Shown here: in pieces, positions 54,101 through 62,575 of the stretch | Layout: every line of letters starts with the position of its first letter | Numbering within the stretch: the first letter of the stretch is position 1 | Assembly: GCF_030384665.1 (NCBI RefSeq) | Contig: NC_083680.1 | Location: 467,001-531,000 of the forward strand | DNA length: 64,000 nt | Origin: Lodderomyces elongisporus | Lineage: Eukaryota > Ascomycota > Pichiomycetes > Serinales > Debaryomycetaceae | Direction: 5' to 3' | Made by a program: the position numbers and the translations under genes | Notes under the pieces: model-generated | What the model saw: the letters and a program-made list of their open reading frames with translations, nothing else | What the model was told of the DNA's origin: nothing | The model's database searches: none

Positions 54101-57100
54101 CTATCGATTGGCATCAAGGTTAAAAATGTATCATACCGCAATGATGCTTTTTGAAGATGCTTACTTTACAAATGGTTTTGATAATAGTAATGCTGATCGA
54201 AGACGAGGGGACGAAGGAGAAGAAGAAGAAGAAGATGATGATGATGATGTAGAGAAGGAAAAGGCAAAGGAAAAAGGGCATGATGGTAATGCTGGTGATG
54301 ATGCCGTGGATAAAGAGTACAGTGAGTTGCATGAGATATATGAAAATGTTGACTCAACAGACCTCATCTATGGCTTGTCAGAAATGCCTACTTTCGATTA
54401 CGCCCTAAGTATGATCAACAAAAATGGTACCTCTGGAGAACAATTAAGCTATAATAGTGGTATTTTTGATGCTAGTATTAAACTTGAAGGCGGATTTGCC
54501 TCTGAATATGCGCACTCGCTTGCAAATGTCGGAATGTTGGGTACCTCGGACGTTATGAGCAAAATCTCAAATACCACAGTATCATCTGATGAGAGGTATG
54601 AATGGAGTTGGAAATTGTCGAAATGGGATCAACCAGTGCCGCGAGATATGTCAGGTCCTCATGCACTGATCTATAGTACCTTGAAGCAAATAAGGGACCA
54701 TCCCGCAAAAATCAAAGAAATTTGCCGCCAATCACTTTTGAAAATTGTTGAATGTGATCGATACGACAAAGAAATGAGTTTGAAAGAAGCAAAGGAGAGT
54801 ACAAGGCGCTGGATAGAATCCATTACTGTTGTCCAAAGTATATCCGATATTATGGAAGTGGACGGGAAAGTAAAGGGCACGGAGGATGTGGAAGGAAAAC
54901 TTAGCCAGCAAGCACGTTATACCAATGACATTCAAGAATTTACACTTTGTGAGAACAAAATTCTTGCTCGTGAAACGGCTTTGCAAATAATGGCACAGGC
55001 TTTGGACTCGAATTTTAGTACTGGAATATTTTGGTCCAAATCTTTAACAGAAATGGTAAAGTACAATAATCTAGCACGAGTTAATGGCGAACAGCAGAAG
55101 ATGGTGTCCTCAATGGTCATGATTAATAGTATATCAAAGAAGTTGCAAGTTTGTGGAGAAGGCTCTTTTCATCAAAACATGCAGAATTTATCTCTTTTTC
55201 AAACAGCGCAAACAATGTGGGCACAAGGAAATAACACAAACGTTCCAGTGTTGATGTTGAAGGAGTTGTATAAGCTGGGTGGTGTTGATGTGCAAGATGC
55301 CAATTTAAAAGTGGATAAGCTTTTAATTCGAGCCATGATGGTTAAATGGATGTCAGAGTCCCGTCAAGAGTTGGCACTCACATTGATGAACTCTCATGTT
55401 CTCCCAACCGCTGAAAAAGCAGTCTTGATTCCTGACTTGGCGCAACAAACCAAGATATATCGCTTGTTGGCGAACTTTTGTGAGGACCAAGCCAAATCAA
55501 GGACCTTGAATGAAAGATTGAAACAACTTGAAAAACGTGTCAAAGGAAAAAGAGCTGAGTTGCTTGAAATGAAGTTACACAAGTCTGATGGCTCTTCTTT
55601 GTCTGATAATGAGCGAAGAGCTTTTAATAGATTTTACCTCAGTCTGAAAAACGTGTATGAGAAAACTGAAACTGAGTATATACAAGCAAAAAATGAGAAG
55701 AGGCAATTTTCGCATAAAGCTGTTGAGTTTTATTTACAAAGTTTGGCAGTGGGTAGCAGTTCAGAAAAGGATTTAGACAAATTCGTTGCACTTTGGTTAG
55801 ACTTGAGCAACGATCAGGATTTGCATGCAAAAGTGCGTGATAATTTGCTCTCATTACCCACGCACAAGCTTGTTACTTGGTGTGCTCAATTTGTTTCGAG
55901 GCTTTCAAGTGGTAATACACTGGCATTTCAAACTCTTTTGAAGCTTCTTATCAGAAATATATGTGTTGACCATCCTTACCATTCTTTGCATCTATTGTTG
56001 TCGTTGCAAATGCAAAAAGACCAAGCCAAGAGAGACGCAAATTCTTTGTTAATGTCAAAAGTTAATGCGGCACAAACTATATGGGACGAATTATTGAAGC
56101 AGGAGACTTCATTTGTAAAGATTGTTTTGGCTGTTCAACATTATGCTCATGAATGTGTTGACTTGGCAAAACTCAAAACTAAAAGAGGTCAGCGTAGTTT
56201 TAGCTTAGACAAGACGAAACAAGCCGATTATTGGATCAATGGCCCATTGCCAAGTATCCCTCCGTTGACAAAGGATTTGCCTCTTGATCTTACATTGAAA
56301 TATGACAATATTCCAATTATTTGCTCAATCAATAATGTGATTCAAGTTGCTGCATCTGGATTGAGTGCCCCAAAAATAGGCACGTTTTTGCTCTCGGATG
56401 GTTCGACACATAGAATGTTATTCAAGAGTGGGACCGATGACTTACGACAGGATTTCATTATGGAACAAGTTTTTCGCAAAGTTAATAATTTATTCAAAAA
56501 AGACCGCGAATGTAACTCGAGAAATTTGACTATTCGAACATATAATGCAATTCCATTAGGACCAAATTCTGGTGTCATTGAGTTTGTTCCTAATTCTAGT
56601 GCTTTATTAGATTGTATTTACCCATACCATAAGAAATTTGATCAAATAAGTTATGAACAAGCGAGAGCTATCATGCATGAAGCTCAAACTCTAGGGAAAG
56701 AGCGACGAATTCAAGCGTACAAAGAAATTGAAACTAAAGTGAAGCCCGTTCTCAAACTATTTTTTCAAGACGAATTTTTAACTCCAGACTCATGGTTTCA
56801 AAGTAGAATGAATTACTCGCGTGGGTTGGCTGCATCTTCTATTGTGGGTTATATCTTGGGTCTTGGCGATCGCCACTGCAACAATATCTTGCTAGATAAA
56901 CTGACTGGTGAACCAATCCACATTGATCTAGGTGTGGCATTTGATCAAGGAAAAAAACTCCCTATTCCTGAGACTGTGCCTTTCCGTTTGACAAGGGATA
57001 TGGTTAGTGGATTGGGCGTAACTGGAGTTGAAGGGCTTTTCAAAAAATCTTGCGAGCATACTATGCGTGTGTTAAGAGAAAATAAGGAGCACATTCTTTC

Positions 57101-57365
57101 CATATTAGATGTGTTACGATGGGATCCTCTTTACTCATGGACGGTTTCGCCATTACGTAAAAAAAAATTACAAAATGAAGCAAATGGTCAAATACAAAAG
57201 CCAGAGGAGGATGGATCCGAGGCTGAGCAGGCTGTACTGACAGTTTTGGAAAAATTGATTGCAAACGATCTTAGTGTTGAGGCAGCAGTAAGAGAATTGG
57301 TTCAGGAAGCTACTAGTGTTGATAATTTAGCACTTATTTACAAAGGTTGGTCTCCATTCTTTTGA
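48111..57365 (+). CDS. TEL1: Tel1, ATM-family checkpoint kinase
   Basis: 3,084 residues from the ATG at 48111 (two codons after an in-frame TTG). Tel1 is the yeast ATM: a PI3K-like serine/threonine kinase recruited by Mre11-Rad50-Xrs2 to double-strand breaks and short telomeres. About 2,000 residues of HEAT-type helices come first. An acidic insert (about 2027-2065, E/D runs) precedes the FAT domain (about 2150-2650). The kinase domain has SGTDDLRQD near 2770, the catalytic GDRHCNN with D2920, and DLG at 2939-2941 in place of DFG, as usual in ATM. The FATC tail ends LALIYKGWSPFF. S. cerevisiae Tel1 is 2,787 residues; Asn/Ser runs explain part of the difference. No frameshift over 9.3 kb. Convergent with the ATO gene. 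Confidence 0.96.
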   Translation: MSTVDLASLVNLLQSTKVKDRNDALTHLEQVASSRIRLSLKQLRLLATAVFLLIEYESRAYGLEKSTLNAAGDMRLNSASYSLRLLVQKSVDDKLNVKYKVYMDICVHIINLFYIQDVKVKDVPELLLPCTIDFVKIIAKIMSVAYFIDHLSNKEWSTLYSFLIRAIDYELRDLHENVYSQKPAERILTELWLALELFLNCENATCGIQIYQNKQYFKLLAIVNCARNVFKKESPIYISLFKVINKMIAMFATEDVKFVNKMITIGLDLVLNCLTTNWERLYDQFLIFLNLPSTHHFITLEGGLPKLDGDCDLQLTNILEESEFQLLEENKEGSKDKTKMESKIEDLNFLLIKLEKLILFFIQSTSSASKDIVSNSIGLSSSLGAPSTDITAWSCLENIHLVLKNESRSWLLMTATVRLLHSYYNIKSILGFFSSSILSSSSPSSSSKLRDGRIYRGTSTDILKSALIKSDSAIEFCAELLSATSLPQLRIKGLKTLTFYLEIFPFPLVNEKGNVLGNKFENGIGNGNGNENEVGEEKIQEVTSNATGQRQKLTDEFVLLAANETTNTSFDFTVLDDTKNTFNAETMLRKITDSFDIENSGFWNLLLSRTIFFLINLSAFRERNVREFVQLVLLLSFNQLHKEQTFTVSANVISFILENFRHDMHKLIDDSILTQLETAIDFPEANGPFTLHDESFTFWYNVYQLVVDIDLSKRTILPAKIAHWLLAKWDMVFCKHSHGQQHRMQRQCMSIPQFLIWLSGGEISLGKDTMSSTNLPKIVPFSNLFKIQEESNLLEQFMILQKQKRQIFYKFIGKLEGVAFKLDDNLWDKVLATHMVFSTGNPDYIGSLLWLLNTISLLGLLESSDISDLSKKSKTLQDQLSQGYDLFSSAKFTKETVSHISEILVEYLPCLSLETSKIIYSFPFHNIFKTIESFFADTSKSKKRRINIEKEEDEEGLVEKKNYQKITNQGTQISDDSLVFDKFMSETPEAKLNISLDTNGNENYILNYITLKRLVYKLHALPNEDLLSELVVVIDQLMNSVSITNTNNNNNNNDNNNNNIVIDALSLIVDEILPFALSSTDSTTASKSLIRLIGAHILMDQRYEKKECILVMISRCLQQFFTFCNFANLDPALQSDISDVVIWLHTLSSKDFITSKLAIQEFVQFCIAYLQNNNEGILPRQVVMNEALRQFQVCPNVSKIFLQKSFSKLMTKLRSREQQELYSKLFDAFDSPQSGIEGGATFAMFLSGLSTSLTRVFLLSLFNLVECSRFPHLLPYLKLSIKRMTDPSELTSFANVGDIFTRFKTELLHEWWIHDLFDTFPFSVFGFQNYDIFVLSNYREITACVIGTKIGEGYNKRVETVLQQITELRNSPHKAVINESLALILPYAYTKDGVGNKVFDIIFQKNDEYRANISEQLPLIILETIKLIDVHLESDMNAMFVHNNKNKTLFDGTSKLDVSSNLTISLKIGMDLVTKLIDKFQKPREINFWRPSVVYFLLRQQSLLLSPQSTSVLENISILRRIKLLILIGGGGGNGDGDTSGDYQITSSYEIFNLLTRALLPLLNNQSLSNDVFGILMCFDTLFEKVNKFHMMRDVIVLIIHSMFKYWLEMDKGKRTTLHNGTKFLGMVKNWLLSVDVLDSHRSEYTVVTSALSKLVGDEPKLLKIRDVMTCLHENTTNSLLMLISAIFHEVDCTEVFEDRKVTDFIIKLNSLVMKELSSEFKVWIATYLSNFTSSCENAKELDIVQKPEFINLLPKQKTKHFSLYNSALLILSEILTNNHLNENVDGNTVSAEVATALNGAVSSSSVAASIETITGAIMWCYEQNPKSVTKFFEFDDFYNTHKGYILSLNISNCVLLNVKSWMQAPKYTLEEISRNTTSFFDNHSDDWCVALYLALLEELVALLDVARILGLLVIEYPYFAEQTLTSLICLYLQTVANDHGLDNIVLVLNNFTTMKHIPKSASKSILQVVLTIRLIAKSLKIHAFEEVYKEVLVEKYYRLASRLKMYHTAMMLFEDAYFTNGFDNSNADRRRGDEGEEEEEDDDDDVEKEKAKEKGHDGNAGDDAVDKEYSELHEIYENVDSTDLIYGLSEMPTFDYALSMINKNGTSGEQLSYNSGIFDASIKLEGGFASEYAHSLANVGMLGTSDVMSKISNTTVSSDERYEWSWKLSKWDQPVPRDMSGPHALIYSTLKQIRDHPAKIKEICRQSLLKIVECDRYDKEMSLKEAKESTRRWIESITVVQSISDIMEVDGKVKGTEDVEGKLSQQARYTNDIQEFTLCENKILARETALQIMAQALDSNFSTGIFWSKSLTEMVKYNNLARVNGEQQKMVSSMVMINSISKKLQVCGEGSFHQNMQNLSLFQTAQTMWAQGNNTNVPVLMLKELYKLGGVDVQDANLKVDKLLIRAMMVKWMSESRQELALTLMNSHVLPTAEKAVLIPDLAQQTKIYRLLANFCEDQAKSRTLNERLKQLEKRVKGKRAELLEMKLHKSDGSSLSDNERRAFNRFYLSLKNVYEKTETEYIQAKNEKRQFSHKAVEFYLQSLAVGSSSEKDLDKFVALWLDLSNDQDLHAKVRDNLLSLPTHKLVTWCAQFVSRLSSGNTLAFQTLLKLLIRNICVDHPYHSLHLLLSLQMQKDQAKRDANSLLMSKVNAAQTIWDELLKQETSFVKIVLAVQHYAHECVDLAKLKTKRGQRSFSLDKTKQADYWINGPLPSIPPLTKDLPLDLTLKYDNIPIICSINNVIQVAASGLSAPKIGTFLLSDGSTHRMLFKSGTDDLRQDFIMEQVFRKVNNLFKKDRECNSRNLTIRTYNAIPLGPNSGVIEFVPNSSALLDCIYPYHKKFDQISYEQARAIMHEAQTLGKERRIQAYKEIETKVKPVLKLFFQDEFLTPDSWFQSRMNYSRGLAASSIVGYILGLGDRHCNNILLDKLTGEPIHIDLGVAFDQGKKLPIPETVPFRLTRDMVSGLGVTGVEGLFKKSCEHTMRVLRENKEHILSILDVLRWDPLYSWTVSPLRKKKLQNEANGQIQKPEEDGSEAEQAVLTVLEKLIANDLSVEAAVRELVQEATSVDNLALIYKGWSPFF

Positions 57366-57615
57366 AGAAGAAGAAGAAGAAGAAGAAAGAAAAAAAAGAA
57401 AACATATCGAATTATAAAGTAAATGCAAGCAAAAGCATACAACGAGAAAAGAATAAATTAAAAAATAGAAACATTAAAAAAATTAAGAAAAAGAAAAAGA
57501 AAAAGAAAAAGAAAAAGAAAAAGAAAAAGAAAATAAGGAACTTAGGGAAACCATCAAAAAAAAAAAAAGCAAAAATAAAAGGTCGTCCCATGGAAAGCAA
57601 GCAATTTTAATGCAC
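57366..57615. other. TEL1-ATO convergent 3' region
   Basis: A purine-rich 250-bp spacer, GAA repeats directly after the TEL1 stop and a pure AAAAAG repeat at 57485-57533. The frames seen here are low-complexity. Confidence 0.6.
57485..57533 (+). repeat. AAAAAG hexanucleotide repeat, about eight units
   Basis: About eight perfect GAAAAA units between the convergent TEL1 and ATO genes. A microsatellite. Confidence 0.85.
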
Positions 57616-58473
57616 TCATGCTGGAATCTTTTTACTTTTATGTAACCTGGGCACAGTTCCTGTTGGTAACACGAGATAGGAATTGTGCACCGTTGAAACT
57701 CCTGAAAAGCAACTATACCAACCAAAGATTGCACTGATAACGATCAAGATCCCACCTCCTCTGCGCACCCTAAAGCTATCTGTCATGAATCCTGCTGCTA
57801 GCATGAAAAATGCAAAATCCAACGAGATGAAGAGACCGATGAACGGCCATGTCAGTTTCAATACGACTAACAACAACATAAATGTAAAAATTCCCCATCC
57901 CAAGAGGAAAAAACCCACGGCATTATTAAATTGCTCGGGGTGCGACTCGTATGCTTGCGCTATACCAAAGTTATTGATGTAAATAGCACCAAACGATAAC
58001 CAGAATGAGCCATAGCTAACAAATGCTGTGCCTGCAAAAGTATTCCCTTTGATGAGCTCGCAAACCCCAGCGAGAAACTGAGCAATGCCTCCGTAGAATA
58101 TGGCTGGTGCTACAACAACGTTCGGAATTGTTATTCCCATTGCCTTGGCCAAGTACAAACCAACAATGAATGCGGTTAATGCGAAACAAGCAAGGCCTAT
58201 AGCAGCGGAATTACCAATTTGGCGCGTTGGCCATGTGGAATATCCGGGATTAAATTCTCCAGCTGAAGGTTGTTGAAGATCGCGTTTGAGCAATCTCTGA
58301 TTATTAATCACTGTATGCTCTGCATCAGACATCAAAGTTGTTCTGCTCAATGGAGTATGAAGGGATGGTAAGTTAGACGAAGCAACTGATGATTGACTAT
58401 TGTGCTCCCCATCCAGCTGTGGCACCTGTAATGAATTCTCATTACCTACTATTTGATCAATATTACCTGACAT
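57616..58473 (-). CDS. ATO (GPR1/FUN34/YaaH) family acetate transporter with diverged signature
   Basis: 285 residues, ATG at 58473. ATO proteins are six-helix plasma-membrane channels or transporters for acetate and ammonium. The N-terminal 70 residues are a polar cytosolic tail. FNPGYSTW (74-81) precedes helix 1. Helices cover roughly 90-108, 116-135, 145-165, 182-203, 207-228 and 235-255. GNTFAGTAFVSYGSFWLSFG is well conserved. The family signature before helix 1, NPAPLGL in Ato1/Ady2, reads NSAAIGL here (88-94), with both prolines replaced. This suggests a paralogue with changed transport or a regulatory role. Candida species carry many ATO copies, so no number is given. Confidence 0.88.
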   Translation of the reverse strand: MSGNIDQIVGNENSLQVPQLDGEHNSQSSVASSNLPSLHTPLSRTTLMSDAEHTVINNQRLLKRDLQQPSAGEFNPGYSTWPTRQIGNSAAIGLACFALTAFIVGLYLAKAMGITIPNVVVAPAIFYGGIAQFLAGVCELIKGNTFAGTAFVSYGSFWLSFGAIYINNFGIAQAYESHPEQFNNAVGFFLLGWGIFTFMLLLVVLKLTWPFIGLFISLDFAFFMLAAGFMTDSFRVRRGGGILIVISAIFGWYSCFSGVSTVHNSYLVLPTGTVPRLHKSKKIPA

Positions 58474-59158
58474 TTTTTTTTCACATAAATGGATTTACTT
58501 TTATATGAAATTAGCGTATAAACGGAGAAAGCTAATACCAGGTGATTTAAAAAAGGATAAGAAGAGAAAGATTGAAAGATTAAAAGATTTAAAGATTTCG
58601 ATGTGGATCTTTCGACATATAAAAGAGAATTGTTTTTTTAAAGTTTTGCAAGTTGTAGACCCAGTGCCTTTCTCTTTCCTAAAACCAGATATCGTTGGTA
58701 TTGGTAAAATATTTCATTTTTTTTGTATTTTTATAGCTTCTTTTTCCATTGCACAGTTGAATGCATAATTCCAAATGAATCATTTACAGGACGATAAATA
58801 GGAATCTTTAAGATAACTTTTCAAGAGACTTTTTCAGTTGAAATGTTGCTCATATTGTCTTCAACGCCGTACTTGTGATTATAGTTCAAAGTATACTGAC
58901 GTTCAAAGCTCATACACACTTAAGGGGCTAGCTTCTCTTATTTTTTGTCTTCAGCGCCCTTCCTTCCCTCCCCCCCCCCCTTTTTTTTTTTGCTAGAAAC
59001 CTTTAGGAAAGAATAATTAGTGTGCATATATAAACTATTTAATTTCTATATTTTTTTGTGGCACGATCGAAACAATTCATATTCAAATCAAGTTGTTTAA
59101 TCCAACTTAAACCGGCTATTGGAACCAAAAAATGAATTGATAAAGAGTGAATGCATTG
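58474..59158. other. ATO-Lif1-like divergent promoter region
   Basis: Holds an 11-C run followed by T10 (58970-58991) and two minimal uORFs next to the plus-strand gene. The frame 58505-58768 is not supported as a gene. Confidence 0.5.
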
Positions 59159-59159
59159 A
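59132..59159 (+). promoter_or_regulatory. Two two-codon uORFs before the Lif1-like gene
   Basis: ATG-AAT-TGA at 59132-59140 with A at -3, and ATG-CAT-TGA at 59151-59159, whose stop shares its last A with the main ATG at 59159 (TGATG). Termination at the second places ribosomes directly on the main start. Confidence 0.5.
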
Positions 59160-61048
59160 TGATTGGGAAGCCTACACAAGTTGAACGCCAAAATGCAACC
59201 ACACTTTCGGGAACAATCCTTAAACTTCCATTGAGGATTGAAGATTCTTCAACCTGCGATATTATATTAAATACAACAATATGGCTCCATATCAGCAAAG
59301 CAGAGTATGAGCCGAGCTCTGACCCCAATTTTATCAATATGTGCTTTGTTGCAGTGTTTCCCTTTGGTCAATTTCACACCACAATTACAAAAGCAAACGT
59401 GAAAAAAGTTTTCAAAGACAAAGCAATTTCTAAAATTGATCCAGCCGATGCAGTCGCTGTATTCAGGGATTTGTTTCATCTAGATTTGGAGAGCATCTTG
59501 GAGAGTGGTGAGAAGGAAGGGGTGCATCATGACTTATTTGTTAATGCCAAGATCTCAACTTCAAAAGATGACTTTGATGAATTTGGAGAGTACAGTGGCG
59601 ATAGGATGGAGAATGAGACATTGAGCATATTGGTCAAAAGACTGGGTAAATTTACCCCCACAATTGGGCAGTTTGAGATGCAACCTGTTAGTCTTGCCAA
59701 TGTAGACTATTTGGCAAGCGAAGGTGACTTGTTCAATTGGATGGAATTGTACCACCATCAAGTAGAAGAGCTTACAAACTCTTTAGTTTTATCGAAACAA
59801 AATTACTCCAAGATTAGCGAAGATAATGAACTTCTTAAAAATGGTCTTAGAATAGCGCGAGATGACTTTCAGAACATTGTTGATGACTTGGAATCTAAAT
59901 TCTATCAAGCTTTGAATGCAAAGAAGAATATGATATATCATTTAACTCATAGTGATGGAGCCAAGATTAAGGAGCTTGTGGGGTTGAACAGGGAATACAT
60001 ACTTAATACGGGGAAGCTTCGAAATATAGATACAGATGCGCTTGAATCGGGTGAGAACTTTGATGACAAGAGTTTATCCAAGAAGCGGATATCTGCTACC
60101 ACTAACCCTATTGATGAATATACCAGTCGAAAGAGACAAAAAGTCAAAGCTGAGAATAGCTCAGATGCGAATACTAAATTTGCTGCAAAAATGGATGAAG
60201 AAATGGAAGAAATGGAAGATTCTTGCCATGCTTTAAATACCAAGGTCAAACGAGAGCCAGAATTTGCTAAGGCTTTATCAAAATATTGTTTAGAGAATCC
60301 CAATAATTCTTTTGATAAAAATGTTGAAGTGAAACATGAAAAGGAGCTACTGTCTGTATCGTGTGATTCTGATTTGGTAGAAACAAAAAAAAAACTTCCA
60401 TCGATTGAGTTGAAAGACGATAGCTGGAGTTTGTCAGTCCCCAAAAACTCTTTAAATGAAGAATCGGATAAGGAAGTTTTAAAGCGAGCAATGCAATATG
60501 AATTTGAGAATGACGAGGACGAGGATGATAAAGAGGAGGAGGAGGAAGAAGAAGAAGAAGAAAGTGAATTGGTAGGACAAACCACTGAAGACGATACAGG
60601 ACGAGAGAGTGATGACAATTTTGTCAAAGTAGATGATGTTCTGGAAACCAATTCTGAGAAAGAATCAAGTGGTTCCGGGAAAATTAAAGATGAGAAAAGT
60701 AACCACAAAAAACAAGTCACGTCACCTGGCGGAGATAATCATTGCTCAAGTGAGACTTTAGTGATTGAAGATAGTTTATCCGCCGCAAAAGACAATAATA
60801 ACATCATCAAGATCATTAACGAGAATCATCATGTTGATGAAAATAGAGATAAGGATGTGCAAGGGAGATTAATCAAATCAACTCAGGATCTGACTGACTA
60901 TAGCTCTAGTTCTGAGGGAGCGGTTGATGAGAAGACACAAATTTACAAGACAAGTAGCAATATACCAGATACTGCCGAAGTGGAGGATGACACTGATTAT
61001 AGTGATGATAGTAATGATGATAATGATGATAATGATGATGATGTGTAA
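59159..61048 (+). CDS. Lif1/XRCC4-like end-joining protein (probable)
   Basis: 629 residues from the ATG at 59159; the frame is open to a GTG four codons earlier. Lif1 is the yeast XRCC4, partner of DNA ligase IV (Dnl4) in non-homologous end joining. The layout fits: a globular head (about 1-185, beta-rich), then a coiled coil (about 190-280, from YHHQVEELTNSLVLSKQNYS to GAKIKELVGLNREY), a basic SRKRQKVK nuclear signal near 320, and a long acidic tail. The tail ends in Ser/Asp repeats (DDTDYSDDSNDDN) like the CK2 sites through which Lif1 or XRCC4 tails bind FHA domains. S. cerevisiae Lif1 is 421 residues; the acidic part is expanded here. Head-domain sequence identity is too low for certainty; Nej1/XLF or another coiled-coil protein is possible. 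Confidence 0.5.
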   Translation: MIGKPTQVERQNATTLSGTILKLPLRIEDSSTCDIILNTTIWLHISKAEYEPSSDPNFINMCFVAVFPFGQFHTTITKANVKKVFKDKAISKIDPADAVAVFRDLFHLDLESILESGEKEGVHHDLFVNAKISTSKDDFDEFGEYSGDRMENETLSILVKRLGKFTPTIGQFEMQPVSLANVDYLASEGDLFNWMELYHHQVEELTNSLVLSKQNYSKISEDNELLKNGLRIARDDFQNIVDDLESKFYQALNAKKNMIYHLTHSDGAKIKELVGLNREYILNTGKLRNIDTDALESGENFDDKSLSKKRISATTNPIDEYTSRKRQKVKAENSSDANTKFAAKMDEEMEEMEDSCHALNTKVKREPEFAKALSKYCLENPNNSFDKNVEVKHEKELLSVSCDSDLVETKKKLPSIELKDDSWSLSVPKNSLNEESDKEVLKRAMQYEFENDEDEDDKEEEEEEEEEESELVGQTTEDDTGRESDDNFVKVDDVLETNSEKESSGSGKIKDEKSNHKKQVTSPGGDNHCSSETLVIEDSLSAAKDNNNIIKIINENHHVDENRDKDVQGRLIKSTQDLTDYSSSSEGAVDEKTQIYKTSSNIPDTAEVEDDTDYSDDSNDDNDDNDDDV

Positions 61049-61074
61049 TATATATATATATATATATATATATA
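61047..61074 (+). repeat. TA dinucleotide repeat after the Lif1-like stop
   Basis: About 13 TA units immediately after the stop codon; the TAA itself is the start of the run. Probably part of the 3' UTR and polyadenylation region. Confidence 0.8.
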
Positions 61075-61582
61075 CGTGTATTTAGAATGTGTGCGCGTTG
61101 ACGTTTCTATGGTGGACCATAATCGTGGCTGAGCGCACCCAGTACCGGCAATATTTGATCATCATGGAGTTTTTGTGGAGTTTTTGTTTATGATGGAAAA
61201 AAAAATAAATAGAACAGAAAAAGATGAAGATCTCATTGGTACCTCCGAGGAACCCGATTATAAACTAATGTAGTGACCAAACATAAGGACAGTTGTTCAA
61301 TGTAGTTTGAAGGAATATTATACCTCTAGATCTATTTGAAAGCTTTTAAAAATAGTTGATTTTCTTTTCCATATCTTTTTTTTGCCTTTAACTGTTCTCT
61401 ACATGTAAAATCATACATATATATAAATATATACACACATATGTAAAGACGCTCTTTTACCACTCCATTTATTTCGCCTTTCTTTCTCACAATCTGTATT
61501 CTTTCGATAAGTAAAGTTTAAGGGAAAAAACACACACACATTGTCGTAGTGTTGGCAGCTGCACCAGATCAAAGGAGAGATG
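61049..61582. other. Lif1-like 3' region and MRN1 promoter
   Basis: AT-rich spacer with a TATATATAAAT at 61418-61428 that may be the MRN1 TATA. The last ATG before MRN1 is at 61580. No gene seen. Confidence 0.45.
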
Positions 61583-62575
61583 CAATCTTGAATTGAAAAA
61601 CGCCTAATCCCCTTCCCCCTTCCCCCTCTCAAAAAAAAAAATAAAAAAATAAAAAAAATTCGTCTTGTGAGCGTTTGCGACAGAAACAGTTGACAACGAC
61701 ACAGATCAAATTTTTCAAAGAACTGCAAAAAAAAAAAAAAAGAGAGAGAAGGAGGGAAGACAAAAAAAAAATAGAAGAAAAAAGCTGAGATCGAGACAGA
61801 AACTCTTCTTGCTAGATCTTCACCACATTTTACAACAACTAGAACATTAACCGATTTCTTTCAACAGAAGCTACAACATAAGGCTAACTTATTGAAAAAA
61901 AACATATAGCCCTAGAGACAATACTACTACTACCACTTCCTTTCTTGGTGTCATTTTTTTTTTTCATTTCCATTCTCATTCTCATTCTTTTCTTTTTATC
62001 TTCTTTGCATTTGAACATTTTTCAAGCAACTTCTACACATTTTTGTTTATTCATTTCAAAATAAGAATATAAAAGAGAGAGACATATTTTTCCTTCAACC
62101 CTTATTTACTGCATATATACATTAAACCAAGGTTTTCATCAGTTTTATTTTTTTTTTTGTTTCTTTTTGAATCTTCTACTGTTTTGAACTTGTAATTCAT
62201 AAAAAAGACAACTGAAGAAAGAATTTAAAATTAAGAAAAACTAATAAAATTGAACAAAAGGTGGGAAGAACTTTCAACTTTCATCAACCATTTGTATAAT
62301 TAGACTTTTTGTTTGATTCATTTAGTGTTCTTTTCTATTTCGTTTATTGTTAAAGTCAGGATAATTTTTTTTTTGTTTATTTTGTTTGCAGAACTTACCA
62401 AAAAACCTTGGATAAGAACTAATAGATTTTAATCTCATTGCATCACTCACATTCTACTTTACCAACAGTTTTATTGGATTACAAAAGAATTTTTTGTCGA
62501 TTTCTATTTTTGCTTTTGTTTTTGTTTTTGTTTTGGCTTTTCTTTCAATAAGTTTATAAAAAGAATTTAATCACG
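61583..62575 (+). promoter_or_regulatory. 993-nt AUG-free 5' leader of MRN1
   Basis: I checked every line from 61583 to 62575 and found no ATG on the coding strand, against about two dozen on the other strand (CAT as read on plus). At this base composition some 15-20 would be expected. The stretch is rich in A, T and C with CT and TTTTG tracts. It indicates that nearly 1 kb is transcribed as 5' leader, scanned, and kept free of upstream starts. Confidence 0.6.

Noticed and set aside
57347..57610. 87-codon Lys-rich frame after TEL1
   Set aside because: Translation of AAG/AAA repeats in another frame; no gene.
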